From Heterodera schachtii (taxonomy: Eukaryota > Nematoda > Chromadorea > Rhabditida > Heteroderidae), in NCBI GenBank assembly GCA_023374025.1, contig SIJG01000078.1, positions 249,575-313,574 on the forward strand: a DNA stretch of 64,000 bases, written 5' to 3'. This document shows positions 1 through 12,800 of this stretch, one piece after another. The position numbers and the translations under genes are program-made. The stretch's first letter is position 1; each line of letters begins with the position of its first letter. The notes beneath the pieces are model-generated. The model made no database searches. It was not told the DNA's origin and saw only the letters and a list, made by a program, of their open reading frames with translations.

Positions 1-3000
1 AAGCCATTCATCCCCTCTAATGAAAATAGTTTTCTGCAGCTGATTTAACAATATTTTTCTTTGTACTATACATGCAGTAGAGCACTGGTTGCGCCTTCAA
101 TTATGTGCCTTAACAGAAGATTCCGCATCAAAAAATAATACTTTCTCAACTATGAATTAGCTTCGCACAACTCCTTAATATTGTGATAAATCTCGAGTAA
201 AAAATGCACAACTATTTTCCCAGAAAAAGCTTTAGGTTTTATAAACTGAAAACTGCATTCATCTCAATTTATATTGCCCGTTTCATCAGTGCTTAATTTA
301 CTATGTTGGCCAGTAAAAATATGGAGTTTAGCAGGTTCGAAAGAGCTCGGCGCGCTCTTCATTTACAAGTGTATCAACTAAGGGCCTATCGCCACTCTCA
401 GGCGAGATATGGCCAATCAAAGCAGAGTGAGGCCCATAAACACGAAGCACTGCTCCAGAATTCTTGTAATGTTTCACGGCAATTTTTGTGATAATATTTT
501 TCGCCGATTTTCTTTTATCTCTACGCATATGCATTATTTGTTTAAGCCAACGACCTTCTCGAAAAAAAATTGTCAATAAAAAAAGTTTTGTTTAATGAAT
601 TTTTACACCAAAAAATTATTGACAATTTCGAAGGAGGAAGGCAAGTAATTTTTTATGTAATGTTTTATTCTATGTTATAGTGCTGAATTGTTTGAACCGC
701 ATGAGCCGTTGGAAAATTTTTCGTCTTTTCTTGGCTAGTTTTTTCCCTAACTGTTTCACGACAGTTCATTGAGTCAATTATTTTCGCCAGTTTCTTTTAT
801 CGCCAAGCGTTAGTTATTGCATTTCACTTACCTTGGAAAATGATTACAGTGAAATAAAATATTTCTTGTGAATATTTACAACAACAATTTATAGGCCATT
901 TCTAAAGGGGAAGGAAAATAAATTTTTGCCTGATATATTAATTTATATTTTCAATTGATTGAACCGCATCTGGTGCTTGTGTTTTTAATATTTTTTGATT
1001 TTGCCATATATTTTGACTTTTAGTTATTTTTCCCTAGTCCGAAAATTTATGTTTGCATTTACTTGATAAGTATTGATTTGTTTATTTTTGTATTTTTCTT
1101 CTTTTCATCATGAATGCCATTAAGCCATTCATCCCCTCTAATGAAAATAGTTTTCTGCAGCTGATTTAACAATATTTTTCTTTGTACTATACATGCAGTA
1201 GAGCACTGGTTGCGCCTTCAATTATGTGCCTTAACAGAAGATTCCGCATCAAAAAATAATACTTTCTCAACCATGAATTAGCTTCGCACAACTCCTTAAT
1301 ATTGTGATAAATCTCGAGTAAAAAATGCACAACTATTTTCCCAGAAAAAGCTTTAGGTTTTATAAACTGAAAACTGCATTCATCTCAATTTATATTGCCC
1401 GTTTCATCAGTGCTTAATTTACTATGTTGGCCAGTAAAAATATGGAGTTTAGCAGGTTCGAAAGAGCTCGGCGCGCTCTTCATTTACAAGTGTATCAACT
1501 AAGGGCCTATCGCCACTCTCAGGCGAGATATGGCCAATCAAAGCAGAGTGAGGCCCATAAACACGAAGCACTGCTCCAGAATTCTTGTAATGTTTCACGG
1601 CAATTTTTGTGATAATAATTTTCGCCGATTTTCTTTTATCTCTACGCATATGCATTATTTGTTTAAGCCAACGACCTTCTCGAAAAAAAATTGTCAATAA
1701 AAAAAGTTTTGTTTAATGAATTTTTACACCAAAAAATTATTGACAATTTCGAAGGAGGAAGGCAAGTAATTTTTTATGTAATGTTTTATTCTATGTTATA
1801 GTGCTGAATTGTTTGAACCGCATGAGCCGTTGGAAAATTTTTCGTCTTTTCTTGGCTAGTTTTTTCCCTAACTGTTTCACGACAGTTCATTGAGTCAATT
1901 ATTTTCGCCAGTTTCTTTTATCGCCAAGCGTTAGTTATTGCATTTCACTTACCTTGGAAAATGATTACAGTGAAATAAAATATTTCTTGTGAATATTTAC
2001 GGCAACAATTTAGAGGCCATTTCTAAAGGGGAAGGAAAATAAATTTTTGCCTGATATATTAATTTATATTTTCAATTGATTGAACCGCATCTGGTGCTTG
2101 TGTTTTTAATATTTTTTGATTTTGCCATATATTTTGACTTTTAGTTATTTTTCCCTAGTCCGAAAATTATGTTTGCTTTTACATGATATGTATTGATTTG
2201 GTTATTTTTGTATTTTTCTTCTTTTCATCATGAATGCCATTAAGCCATTCATCCCATCAAATGAAAATAGTTTTCTGCAGCTGATTTAACAATATTTTTC
2301 TTTGTACTATACATGCAGTAGAGCACTGGTTGCGCCTTCAATTATGTGCCTTAACAGAAGGTTCCGCATCAAAAAATAATACTTTCTCAACTATGAATTA
2401 GCTTCGCACAACTCCTTAATATTGTGATAAATCTCGAGTAAAAAATGCACAACTATTTTCCCACAAAAAGCTTAAGGTTTTTATAAATTGAAAACTGTAT
2501 TCATCTCAATTTATATTGCCCGTTTCATCAGTGCTTAATTTTATTATGTTGGCCAGTAAAAATATGAAGTTTTGCAGGTTCGAAAGAGCTCGTCGCGCTC
2601 TTCATTTTCAAATGTATCAACTAAGGGCCTATCGCCACTCTCAGGCGAGATATGGCCAATCAAAGCAGAGTGAGGCCAATAAACACGAAGCACTGCTCCA
2701 GAATTCTTGTAATGTTTCACGGCAATTTTTGTGATAATATTTTTCTCCGATTTCTTTTATCTCTACGCATATGCATTATTTGTTTAAGCCAACGGCCTTC
2801 TCGAAAAAAAATTATCAATAAAAAAAGTTTTGTGTAATGAATTTTTACACCAAAAAATTATTGACAATTTAGAAGGAGGAAGGCAAGTAATTTTTTACGT
2901 AATGTTTTATTCTATGTTATGTTGCTGAATTGTTTGAACCGCTTGAGCCGTTGGAAAATTTTTCGTCTTTTCTTAGCAAGTTTTTTCCCTAACTGTTTCA

Positions 3001-3350
3001 CGACAGTTCATTGAGTCAATTATTTTCGCCAGTTTCTTTTATCGCCAAGCGTTAGTTATTGCATTTCACTTACCTTGGAAAATGATTACAGTGAAATAAA
3101 ATATTTTTTGTAAATATTTACGGCAACAATTTAGAGGCCATTTCTAAAGGGGAAGGAAAATAAATTTTTGCCTGATATATTAATTTATATTTTCAATTGA
3201 TTGAACCGCATCTGGTGCTTGTGTTTTTAATATTTTTTGATTTTGCCATATATTTTGACTTTTAGTTATTTTTCCCTAGTCCGAAAATTATGTTTGCTTT
3301 TACATGATATGTATTGATTTGGTTATTTTTGTATTTTTCTTCTTTTCATT
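1..3350. repeat. Tandem array of three 1.12-kb units
   Basis: Three head-to-tail copies begin at 1, 1122 and 2242, each starting with aagccattcatccc. Units 1 and 2 are almost identical, differing by scattered single bases and one small indel. Unit 3 (2242 to about 3350) is more diverged and its downstream edge abuts a gene-family fragment. Short open frames occur on both strands around 300-580 of each unit, but they overlap on opposite strands and are kept only because the copies are young, so I do not call them genes. The array reaches the window edge and may continue upstream. Confidence 0.93.
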
Positions 3351-3361
3351 ATCGCTGAATT

Positions 3362-3650
3362 TATATGAATTTAAGTCATGTGAAAATGGTTGAGTGGAAA
3401 ATGTTGGAAATGAATTTTTGTATAATTGGAGAAGGTAAAAATGTAAAGAAATTGAAAGTTTGTACAGCGAATAAGCAAAAAAAACGAATAGTTGAAATTG
3501 AACATCTAGAAAATAAGAAAAAGTGACCGAAAATTTGAAAAAAAGGTTGTAGGATTTGAAAAATATAAATTTTGAAAAGAAAAAATAGTGAAATGAGAAA
3601 AATTAGTCAGAAGACGAAAGAAAAGTAAAAGAACTGTATGTGAAGAGAAG
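3362..3650 (+). pseudogene. Decayed copy of the 30.6-kb gene's last exon
   Basis: Reading frames on this strand give NLSHVKMVEWKMLEM, then after a frameshift KCKEIESLYSE followed by a stop, and near 3550-3600 EDLKNINFE. These match, in order, NLSHLTMVEWKMLEM, KWKEIETLYNE and EDMKKINFE in the exon at 30598-30911 on the minus strand. With the frameshift and several stops this is a non-functional duplicate. No other exons of the family are visible next to it. It starts directly after the 1.12-kb tandem array. Confidence 0.8.
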
Positions 3651-4330
3651 AATTTAATTTTTTGAGTTTTTTTTTTTTGCAGTATCTTCTATTTTATTGT
3701 TCAAAATTTTCTAATATGCATAAACAAAACAAAAGGATAGTGTTTTCAGAATTTTAAACAATTATCTCAATTCTAATTACTTATTGGTAATTGTTAAATT
3801 TTCTTGGTTCGAGTTGAAACAGCCTTTTTCTAACATCTTTTGAGAACTGGTACTTATTTTGAAGATTTTTCTTCAATCATTTATAACAATCTTTTGTCAG
3901 AACAAATAAATATAAAAATAATTAAAAATTTAAGTTAAATTAAATGATTACTAAAACATGGTTAGTCATTTTGATTTAACTCACTAATTGCATGTTTTAC
4001 CTTTAAAAATATATTTTAAAGGACTCTTTCTCCTCTTCCCATTTGTCAGTTGTTTCGCTTGTGCGATCACTGATCAATAATTAATTCTTCCGAGTGTTTT
4101 CGTCCTATTGGCCACTCACCTCACTGATCACTGCAATTTCACATTAACACAAGGCCCATTGTCCATCTGTCTTACTAATTGGTGTCCAATTAAATTGGGT
4201 TTAGTAATTGGGTGCCATTTAAAGGCAAATTTATAAAAAAAAAAGTTTTTTTTCTCAAATTATAAAAAAAATTTAAAATTTTTCAATATTTATCAGTTTA
4301 AAAAAATTTGATGTTTCACAAATAATTTTT
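3651..4330. other. AT-rich intergenic, nothing recognised
   Basis: No gene, structured RNA or transposon end was recognised. The stretch is upstream of the CIB2-like gene and probably contains its promoter, but no specific element could be supported. Confidence 0.5.
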
Positions 4331-4336
4331 ATGACA

Positions 4337-7300
4337 ATGGGCAACACCAAAAGCAAAATTGGCGAGCTTCAATTGTGGAAGGGTCGCGCACCGTTCAGCC
4401 CCCAACAATTGGACGAATATCAGGTGACAGCTGGTATGAATCAGCTCAGCTAATTTTTCAAAATTTTCCCGGGCGCCTATTATAAATTTGTTCTTTAAAA
4501 TTTAATAATTGACTTAAAAATTTGTTCGGAGTCTTCACAGTAAAATAATAGAATCAATTGGAAAAAAAATGAAAAAATGATTTTAAAGAAAATTTTCTTT
4601 TATTTTTCATTTATTTTTTAGTTTATTTCTTTTATTTCTTGTGTTGGAAGATCAAATTCCTAAGTCAAAAGAATTGGTCGAGAAAAAGTAGAATTTGAAG
4701 AAATGAATAAAAAACAGGTGTAATTCTTGTAATTATTTTTGTGAGTTTTTTTTTAATTTTTTTAAAATTCTATTGAAAAATGCTTTTAAAAATAAAAAAT
4801 GTCGACTTATGAAAATCTTGACCTGGACTCTATTTTGACCCTATCCTGGTTTCGGAACCCAGAAAAATTCAAGCTCAGGTCAAGTTCTATTTTTGCTCAA
4901 TTTGTAACCCACTAGGATTTTTTTAATTCTCCAAAATTTTCGAAAATCGGGGATTAAAATACAGTCAAAACAATTATTTTTGAATAGGCCAATTCTTCAC
5001 CTTTTCGCGCTCTGTGAGTATAAGTCATAGATCAAGTATAAAAAACCAAATCGGCAAAGTTTTTTGTGCTCATTCCAGTGAACCTCCTCATTTTTTCCAG
5101 AAAAATTTCCCAACCCCTAGGAATTTTTTTCACAAATTTTCCCGATTTCTCTGTATTTTGGGGTGTTCAGATCACCATGCAGAAGTGGTCTTGATACCAA
5201 GTTTGTGTAAAGAATTTTTTGATCAGCATAAAAAGTTAAATTGTGATGAATTTTTCAGAATTTTAGGCCAATAAAATATTGATTTGAGTAAAATAAATTT
5301 GTGTAGGAACTTTTGCACCACTAAAAATTGGGGTGGTTGCGGCAATGGGAAAACTTTTTTAGAAATGGACGAATGTACTATGCAAGTAAAGTAGCATTTG
5401 AAAGCCAACAAAAAATGCTACAAAATGACATAAAAACTCAGTTGGCTAACAAAATAAAAGCATTTATTTTTGAAAAGCAAAAACGCACTAACTTTTGCTC
5501 CCCACTGTATTTTAGCCTTTTGGCACATAAAACATAGGGCACATATTTGGGCTACTTTGGCATTTTTAGCACATAAAAATCCCAGCTCTATTTTATAAAT
5601 GAATTATTTTTAATATTCATAGGATTGCACATTTTTCACGCGAAAAGACATTCTGCGCCTGTACAAGCGCTTCCATCAGTTGGACTCGCGCGTGGTGCCA
5701 ACAAATATGCAAGTCGGACAAGCGCAAACGGTAGATGGATACAATGTTTTTTAAATAGATTAATAATATTTTTTATTAAAACTTAGCATAAAAAATCGCT
5801 CTTTAATTTAACGTGTTTGAATGATTAAACTTTTCAACGTGATGACTGCTGTAATAATTGTTTCCTGTTCCTCATACTGTAGGTCAGATTGTCCATGGAG
5901 CAGATCAGTCAAATGCCAGAGCTGCGCGAGAATCCATTCAAGGAGCGAATTTGTCAGGTCCGGCGGACATAGGACGGGTCATTTTGCGCCAAATGTTTTA
6001 TGTTTTTATTTGTTGCATAATTAAAATAAAAATTGGTATGGTCGAAAGGCGCTTTGCAAGCTCCATTTAAATGCAAAATTCAAAATTACTATAATAAAAA
6101 TATATGGCCAAAAATCTAAAATTGACTTCTTTTTTTTTTTTACATTTTTGGCCCTGCCCACAATATTTTGGTTGTAATAAAGGCGCTTTGCAGCTCCATT
6201 TGAATGCAAAATTTAAAAGACATTACCAAAAATATCTTAAATTTTACTTTTTTTTTATCATTTTGGCCCTGCGGGTAATATTTTAGTTGTAACTCATTAT
6301 TTTTAAAATTAGCAGCCTAATAGAGAACTCTTTAAACCTATCGAATGATCCCAGGAAAATCCGTGATCCATTTCTCGTCATTTTTAAAAAGATTTTTATT
6401 TAATTTGTTGTATAAAATTAATGAAAATAATAATTAAGTCGAAAAATATTGTTTGATTTTTAATGGACTGCATCTGCCCAGTTTAAACATAATTGTCCTA
6501 TTTGCAGGTTTTTTCAGAGGATGGTCAGGGCAATTTGAGCTTTGATGACTTCTTGGACATGTTTTCAGTGTTCAGCGAAATGGCACCGCTTCAGCTGAAG
6601 CTGAAATATGCATTTCAAATATACGGCATGTTGATCAGACAAATATCAATGATTAATTAGTTTTTTAACTTCAGCTAACCATACCCATAAAAAACTATCA
6701 CAAACTCATGTTTTATCTGATATTCGCTGTTCACGAATCCGGCATCCATTTCGATCTATTTCGAACCCCGGACCAGAATCTAACAAAAAGTAAAAAAAAA
6801 AACGAAGATTCATTTTTATGTTCGAATTGGGTTATTTTTTGGTATTGCAGTGGTTTCTTGTTAATTTTTGCTTGTTTTAATCTATTTTAGAACAAAAAGT
6901 GTTTGAAATTTTTTGACTTTTGGTTCGAGTTCGGGTACAGGATCCGAAATCGATCGAAATGGATGCCGGATTCGTGAGCAGCGATCCTGAAAACCCTTGG
7001 GAGCATGTTTTCAAATCTTTAGAAAAGAAAAAAAATTTTCTTCAAAAAAGTGGTCACAACTATCGGCAGTATTACCCAAAATCTGATTGAATGACAAAAA
7101 ACTGTATCTTCATCGCTATTTTAAATTGGTAATGCCAACAGCAGGTGGTATTTCAGGCATTTTAATTGCCATTAAATATCACACTGTTTTTGGGTTTTCA
7201 GATTTCGATGAGGACGGTTTTCTGGGCCGTGACGACCTGCGCGAAATGATTGTGGCCATCACCAAGAAGGAGATGAACCACGAGAAGGACGAGCTGGAGT

Positions 7301-7425
7301 TCATTGTTGACCGGGTGATTGAGGAGGCCGATTTGGATGGGGACGACAAAATTTCGCAGGCCGAATTTGAGCATGTTGTGTCACGATCACCCGACTTTAT
7401 ACGAACATTTCACATCCGAATATGA
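4337..7425 (+). CDS. CIB2: Calcium and integrin-binding protein, CIB2-like
   Basis: EF-hand adaptor of the CIB (calmyrin) family, which binds Ca2+ and the tails of membrane proteins. Exons 4337-4423, 5623-5730, 5883-5957, 6508-6625 and 7202-7425 join in frame to 203 residues, close to the usual length. Family signatures seen: [13 protein letters not shown] in exon 3, [13 protein letters not shown] in exon 4 and the C-terminal FHIRI. EF loop 3 has acidic residues D130, D132, D134 and D141; loop 4 runs D173 to E184. The N-terminal loops are degenerate, as in the family. Two in-frame ATGs exist at 4331 and 4337; 4337 is chosen because it yields MGNTKS, a good N-myristoylation signal, which the upstream start would mask. 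Intron 4 (6626-7201) starts with GC. It is closer to CIB2/CIB3 than CIB1; C. elegans calm-1 is the expected counterpart. Confidence 0.93.
6715..6998. repeat. Inverted-repeat element in CIB2 intron 4
   Basis: The left arm contains cacgaatccggcatccattt and the right arm its inverse around 6955-6985, with fused cgctg/cagcg ends. Related pieces (cgaat..ggcatcca..tcga) recur near 24250, 52830, 60240 and 63010. It is probably a small fold-back or MITE-type element; no clear target duplication was found. Confidence 0.6.
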
Positions 7426-7510
7426 ATTACGCTTTTTAGAATGTGTGCACGAATTTGTTGTTGATTTGTTAAACAAAATTTTTTTTAAATGAAAATTATT
7501 TATATTGTTA

Positions 7511-7835
7511 GCTAATTAATTACACTGCTTGCAAGTTTTTATTATTTCTAAGATTTGTGCTTGTTTTGAGGGTCCAAGTCTTAGAAATTTAAAATTCTCA
7601 GTTTGAAGATCTTAAAATTCTTTAACAAATGATTCCATTAAATTCGAAATTTTCACGGTCTCTACCGATCACCACATCACCCGAGATTTTTCCAAGCTAA
7701 TTGTCAAAAAATGAAAAATTGTACGAAATACACATTAAGCCAAATTATCCATTTTCCCATTCTCGTTCCCACCGGAAATGGCATCCATTGGCCTCCATTC
7801 ATTTATGACTCACAAGCTTCTCATTTTTCGCTCTA
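7511..7835. repeat. Segment duplicated at 19141-19560
   Basis: The stretch directly downstream of the CIB2-like gene is nearly the same as 19141-19560 (shared aagatttgtgctt, gagggtccaagtc and ccgagatttttccaagctaa). The copy at 19 kb has about 90 extra bases in its middle. No coding content is supported in either copy. Confidence 0.85.
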
Positions 7836-7849
7836 AAAAAAGGGAAAAT

Positions 7850-8743
7850 AGTTGCTAAACTTTCAAATTTAGGGTGTAAAATTGTAAAATCCTTATATAA
7901 AAAGTTTCAAGATCCCAAGGCACACAAAAAGTAAAAATGCTGAAAATTGCTGAGGTTGAGTCCCAGTTATTCGAATGCCGGAGAATTGAGTCCCAGTGAT
8001 TGGGATGCAGAAGAATCGGTAATCGTGCTGCTTAGCGGGGGATTCGCCGAAGGCGCTAACCCAGCTAATTTGTCAACAATATTAAGCCAAATTAATATTG
8101 AGATATATAATTTTAAAAATAAAAAAAATGTTGTCAAAAAAATAAATAAATAATGGAAATGAATTTTTGAGAAATTTTTCATTTCCTTGGGGTTTATTTT
8201 TTGAAAATATTTGGGTTGATTTTTAGGTGTGCATTTTTCCTTTTTATTGCACTTTTGTTAACAAATTTTTGGGTCTAACGCAGGGTGCGTATTGGAAATT
8301 TCTCAAAATCACAATATCGAGCCCAAAAAATCAAATTTTGACCTTTTCTAATCACTTTTGTACTTCTTCTAATCAATGTTATACCTCTTCTAATCATTGT
8401 TATAACGGGCGCGAAGCGCCCGCCGAGGCCGCGAAGCGGCCTAAATATCACCAAATTTAAACATTATTCCCCCGTGGTTGTACCTAATTCACCCGTGGTA
8501 AACCGTTGGGACAATCTCTCCCTATAATTCATGATCGGACCTAGGTAGCGAGGCTCAAGAAGCGCGAAGCGCTTTATCCCATGACCAGACCCGACGGTTC
8601 ACGCACCCGCTAGTTTAATCAATTAATATAGTAGTAATCAAATTTCGTCTTTTTCGCATAGTTTAACAACCCACCAAAAAAAAAACTTGTTTCGTGCGTT
8701 TCAGCTCATTGGGGCTCAGGAAAAACTAAAAATTGCATCCCTA
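7850..8743. mobile_element. hAT-like element relic, split by Helitron
   Basis: Interior sequence matches the element at 10182-10770 in order (rrgtrtattttt boxes, ttgcayttttgttaacaaat, ttcgtgcgtttcag, gctcaggaaaa) and it ends in gcatcccta at 8743, the usual right terminus of the group. A small Helitron interrupts it between about 8275 and 8613. The left terminus is degraded. Confidence 0.65.
8275..8613 (+). mobile_element. Small non-autonomous Helitron
   Basis: The right end, ctaggtagcgaggctcaaga at 8541-8560 followed by a hairpin and ending acccgCTAG at 8610-8613 with T next, closely matches the 3' end of the large Helitron at 51071-51140. There is no coding capacity. Three hairpins with GAA loops lie at 8406-8422, 8426-8442 and 8560-8574; each contains the heptamer GCGAAGC. 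The 5' boundary is uncertain: homology to the host element breaks off near 8273-8285. Likely mobilised by the Rep-helicase encoded at 44-51 kb. Confidence 0.72.
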
Positions 8744-8750
8744 GTAATTT

Positions 8751-9530
8751 TAGGGATGGGATTTTTATGTTTTTACATTTTTTTTGCAGCTTAGTTATGA
8801 CGAGAGAAGCCGAAAAAAAAGATATTTTCTCCGAATAATTTTCGATATAAAGTTTAGAGCGATTTATAAAAACATAAAAACACATATTTTGGAATTTGAG
8901 AAAAATCTGTAAGAAAAATACAAGAAAATTGAAAAATATCTAAAAATCAACTTCTTGTCATTTCTTAAAACATTTTCAAAATTTTTTTATTTACTTCGAA
9001 TAGCGAAAGTGATAAAAACCCAACTCGTACTGTGCAACAAAAAAATAAAATAAAAAAACAAAACAAAATCACTTAAAAAATTTTACAAAGTTGTTTTTAA
9101 TTTGCTAAAAAATCGAAAAAAGCAAGCAAATGATGAAAAGCTTGATCAATTTAATAGAATTCATATAATTCATCGATTTTATATATTCTGCGGGTTTTAA
9201 TAAAAATGAACAAAATAAAAAAGAGCGAATTTTTTTTATTAATTTTTGTTGGATTCTTATCATTTCACCGAGTTTCGTGCATTTTTTCGATTTTTTAAAA
9301 ATTAAAAACAATTTTATAAAATTTTTTGAATGATTTTTTTTTATCAGATAAAAGACCAATTTTACCTTAGAACACCTTGGAATGTATTTGATTTGCGATT
9401 TTGCGGGCGAAAATGATAAAGAATGAGATTTTTTAGAATTTTTATGCAAAAAAAGACTTGATTTTTCCAATTTTTAACACATATTTTAGCACATATTTTG
9501 GCATTTTTAGCATATAAAAATCCCATCCTT
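8751..9530. mobile_element. hAT-like non-autonomous element
   Basis: It begins tagggatgggattttta and ends with the inverse taaaaatcccatcctt. Flanks are agtaattt (8743-8750) and agtaatta (9531-9538), an 8-bp target duplication with one mismatch. The interior is AT-rich; the 121-codon open frame inside is low-complexity and not called. Confidence 0.7.
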
Positions 9531-9885
9531 AGTAATTATAAATGTTTTGAAATTCTAACGCGTCTGCGAAAAACCCAATAATAAGTATAATGTATTTTGA
9601 GGGAAAATCAAATTTTGCTTCGGGGATTGTAAGCACAGTGTCAGATGAATACGATGATGAAAAAGTTATCAAATGAATTCAAATCATAATTAAATTTTAT
9701 TCTTTTGCGACATAAAATTTACCAGTCATATTAGTAATTTAAAAGTAAACTCAGAAAAAATAAAAAAACAATTTTTAAAAAATCCTTTTTCAATGTTTGT
9801 CTCTCGTCCGCGCCGGTCACAATTCGTTGTGTCTGAAATGTTAGAAAAACAAAAATTACTCGTTTAAATATTTAAAAAAATATAT

Positions 9886-12800
9886 TTATTTATGCAAATA
9901 CAGTGCAGCATCACGAAGGATTTTGACAACTTCGACGTGCCCTTTTCGTGCAGCAATATCAATTGCCGTGTCTCCTTAATTTCATATTTAAATTTTTGCA
10001 ACATTTTTGATATGGAAATTTTATTTTTAAATGCATAACTTCATAAACTGGGGAATTCAGTTCAAAAAACCCGTGTTTAAATGAGAATATATGTAGGGAT
10101 AATTTGCCGAAAGTAAAAAAAAAGAGAGAGTTTCAAAAAATGCTATTTCAAAAGTGGGGGGGGGGGGAAAGGGGTCCGGACTAGGGATGCGATTTTTAGG
10201 TGCTAAAAACTGCCAAAAAGGTAGGTTTTAGGTTCTAAAAAACCCCCAAAATAGGTGCGAAAAATGGGAAAATAGGTGCCAAAAAGTTCCAGATTTAGGG
10301 GTGTAAAATCGAAAATTTTCTTCAAAAAGCAAAAATATTATGCCATATCATGAATGAGATACATAATTTCAAAATCAAGAATTCTCGTCAAGAAAATAAA
10401 CAAATAAATTTTAGAGATGAATTTTTGAGAAATTTTTCATTTCTCAGGGGTATATTTTTGAAAATTTTCGTGTCGATTCTTAGGGGCGTATTTTTTTAAA
10501 AAAAATTTTGAGTCGATTCTTAGGGGTCTATTTTTCCTTTTATTGCATTTTTGTTAACAAATTTTGGGCAAAACGCCAAAATAAGTAAAAATAAGTTTTT
10601 TTTTTAATTTTTTTAGGTTTTTTAGGTGCTAAAAATAAAAACCTAGGAAATAGGTGCTAATAACTCGAAAAGTAGCTTAACAACAGCCCAAAAAACATGT
10701 TTTTCGTGCGTTTCAAGCCACGGGGAGCTCAGGAAAAAATATATGTAAAAATCTAAAAATCGCATCCCTAGTCCGGACAATCCGTCAGTGGATAATCCGT
10801 CAGTGAAGGACAATCCGTCAGTAATGGTCAATCCGTCAGTGAATAATCCGTCAGTAATGGTCAATCCGTCAGTGAATAATCCGTCAGTGGACAATTCTTT
10901 AGCAAATTTTTTTGAGCAATGATCAAAAACCTTGGGAAAATGATTTTTAAATTTAATAAATACATTTTCATACATTCTTAACATTTCTAGTTATTTTATA
11001 ATTCAATTAATTGAGCATCTCAAGAAATTATCATTTAATTCTTTTAAAAATGTTTATTTCATAATTTTTATAAAATACCATAAATTATTAATTCATATTT
11101 TTAGCGACTAAAATTAATTTTCACATGATTTTAAATAAATCTGGGTGTTTAAAAAATAAATTTGCTTATGGATTAGTTACTGACGGATTGCCCACTGACC
11201 TATTGACCTCAGACGGATTGTCCACTGACGGATTGTCCGGGAGCACGGGGGAAACATATATTGTCAAGGTGTATTTTTTATGAAATTCTCTCATTTTTTT
11301 ACTCTCGGCAAATAATAATTCCTACAAATATTTTTGACGCCTCAATTTACGGCCTGCTATTGCCCGTCCATATGTTTAAAGTGTGCACATATTGTTAAGT
11401 ATTCCTCCACAGTCCTATGGGCTGCGGCCACTCTCAAAAAAATTAGTAAAAACGAAAATTTTATTTATTTTTTTCTAAATTTTTATAGAGTCAACTCTTA
11501 AAAAATTCAGAAAATCAAATTTTCACAGAAAGGGAGGGAGGGGAATAGTAGTGATGGCCCATTTTCAACCACACGCGATTTGTGCGGCTTTATTAAAGGG
11601 TGAGGCACTAATGGAGGGTAGCGGGAAAAATTTATTACCTACCCTTTTTGTCCGCTTGGTCAGCTCGTGCCCCGGCCTTCAACAATCGCTGTACGATGTC
11701 TTTCAATCCCAAATTCGATGCCCACATTAACGCGGTGACGCCGGCCGGGTCGCCATGATGCACATTGGCACCATTTTTGATGAGAAGATCAACTATGAAC
11801 AACAGTCAGAATGAAAATTGCAATTCGTAAATGGTGAGGGGGGGGGGGGAAGGAATTTTTGGCAAAATATTTGCCAAAAAATGGATTAACAAATTTTATT
11901 TATCACTAATTTGAGTTTGAGCTATATATTTCCAATTAATATTTATTATTAGGGATCATTTATTTATGTAAGAAAAATCGCGAAATATGTAAATAAAATA
12001 TGTATAAAAAACCCTGAAATATGTATGAAATATGTACAAAAATCCAGAAATATGTACTAAAATATGTAAATAAAAATTTTTAAATGGTGATTTTTTGGAA
12101 AAAAATTCTTTCTAAAGGTTGAAATAGGCACAAATTGCCATAAAAATGACCTAAATAGGCTTAAAATTATCTTTTAATAATTTAAAAATTAATTTTTGGT
12201 ATTCCATTTTTGAAAAAAAAAAAAACTATTTTTTGGGGCGCATTTTCAAAAAAAATTTTTGCTTTTCGCAAAAAATTTCTATAAATTCTCAAAATTTTTG
12301 AAAAAAATTGCGAAATTTTGGATATTTTTGGGGGTATTTCATAAAAAAATTCCATAAAAATTCTCAAAAAATGCAAAATATGTACGAAAAAATGCGAAAA
12401 AGTCCAAAATATGTAAAAAAATATGTACATATGTAATATGTATGTAGAAAAATCCGAAAATATGTAAAAATATGTAAATAAAAGTCCCAACTTTTGTTCG
12501 CAAACACAAAAAAGAAAGTGTTTTTCCTACTAATTATACTATGGAGAATCCAGGAAAAAAACATGTATTTACATAAAAAAATGATCCCTATTTATTATGT
12601 GGGAAAAAAATTTGTCGAAAATTTTTAAAGAAATTATTTTACATATTGAAATTCAATTTGTTTTTAAAGTCACCACTAACCTCCACCTTGACAAAAAATT
12701 ATTTAAAAAAAACAAGAAAAAAAAAATCAAAAAATTTTAGTCACTCAATATTTATTTTTTTATTTTTTGGCAAAGGTGCAGAATTGTGGTCCCGTTTGGA

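Noticed and set aside
303..2837. 62-82 codon ORFs repeated in the 1.12-kb units
   Set aside because: They overlap on opposite strands and recur only because the tandem copies are nearly identical; no protein likeness or splice context.
9105..9470. 121-codon lysine/phenylalanine-rich minus-strand ORF
   Set aside because: Lies inside a hAT-like element, low complexity, no likeness to any family.
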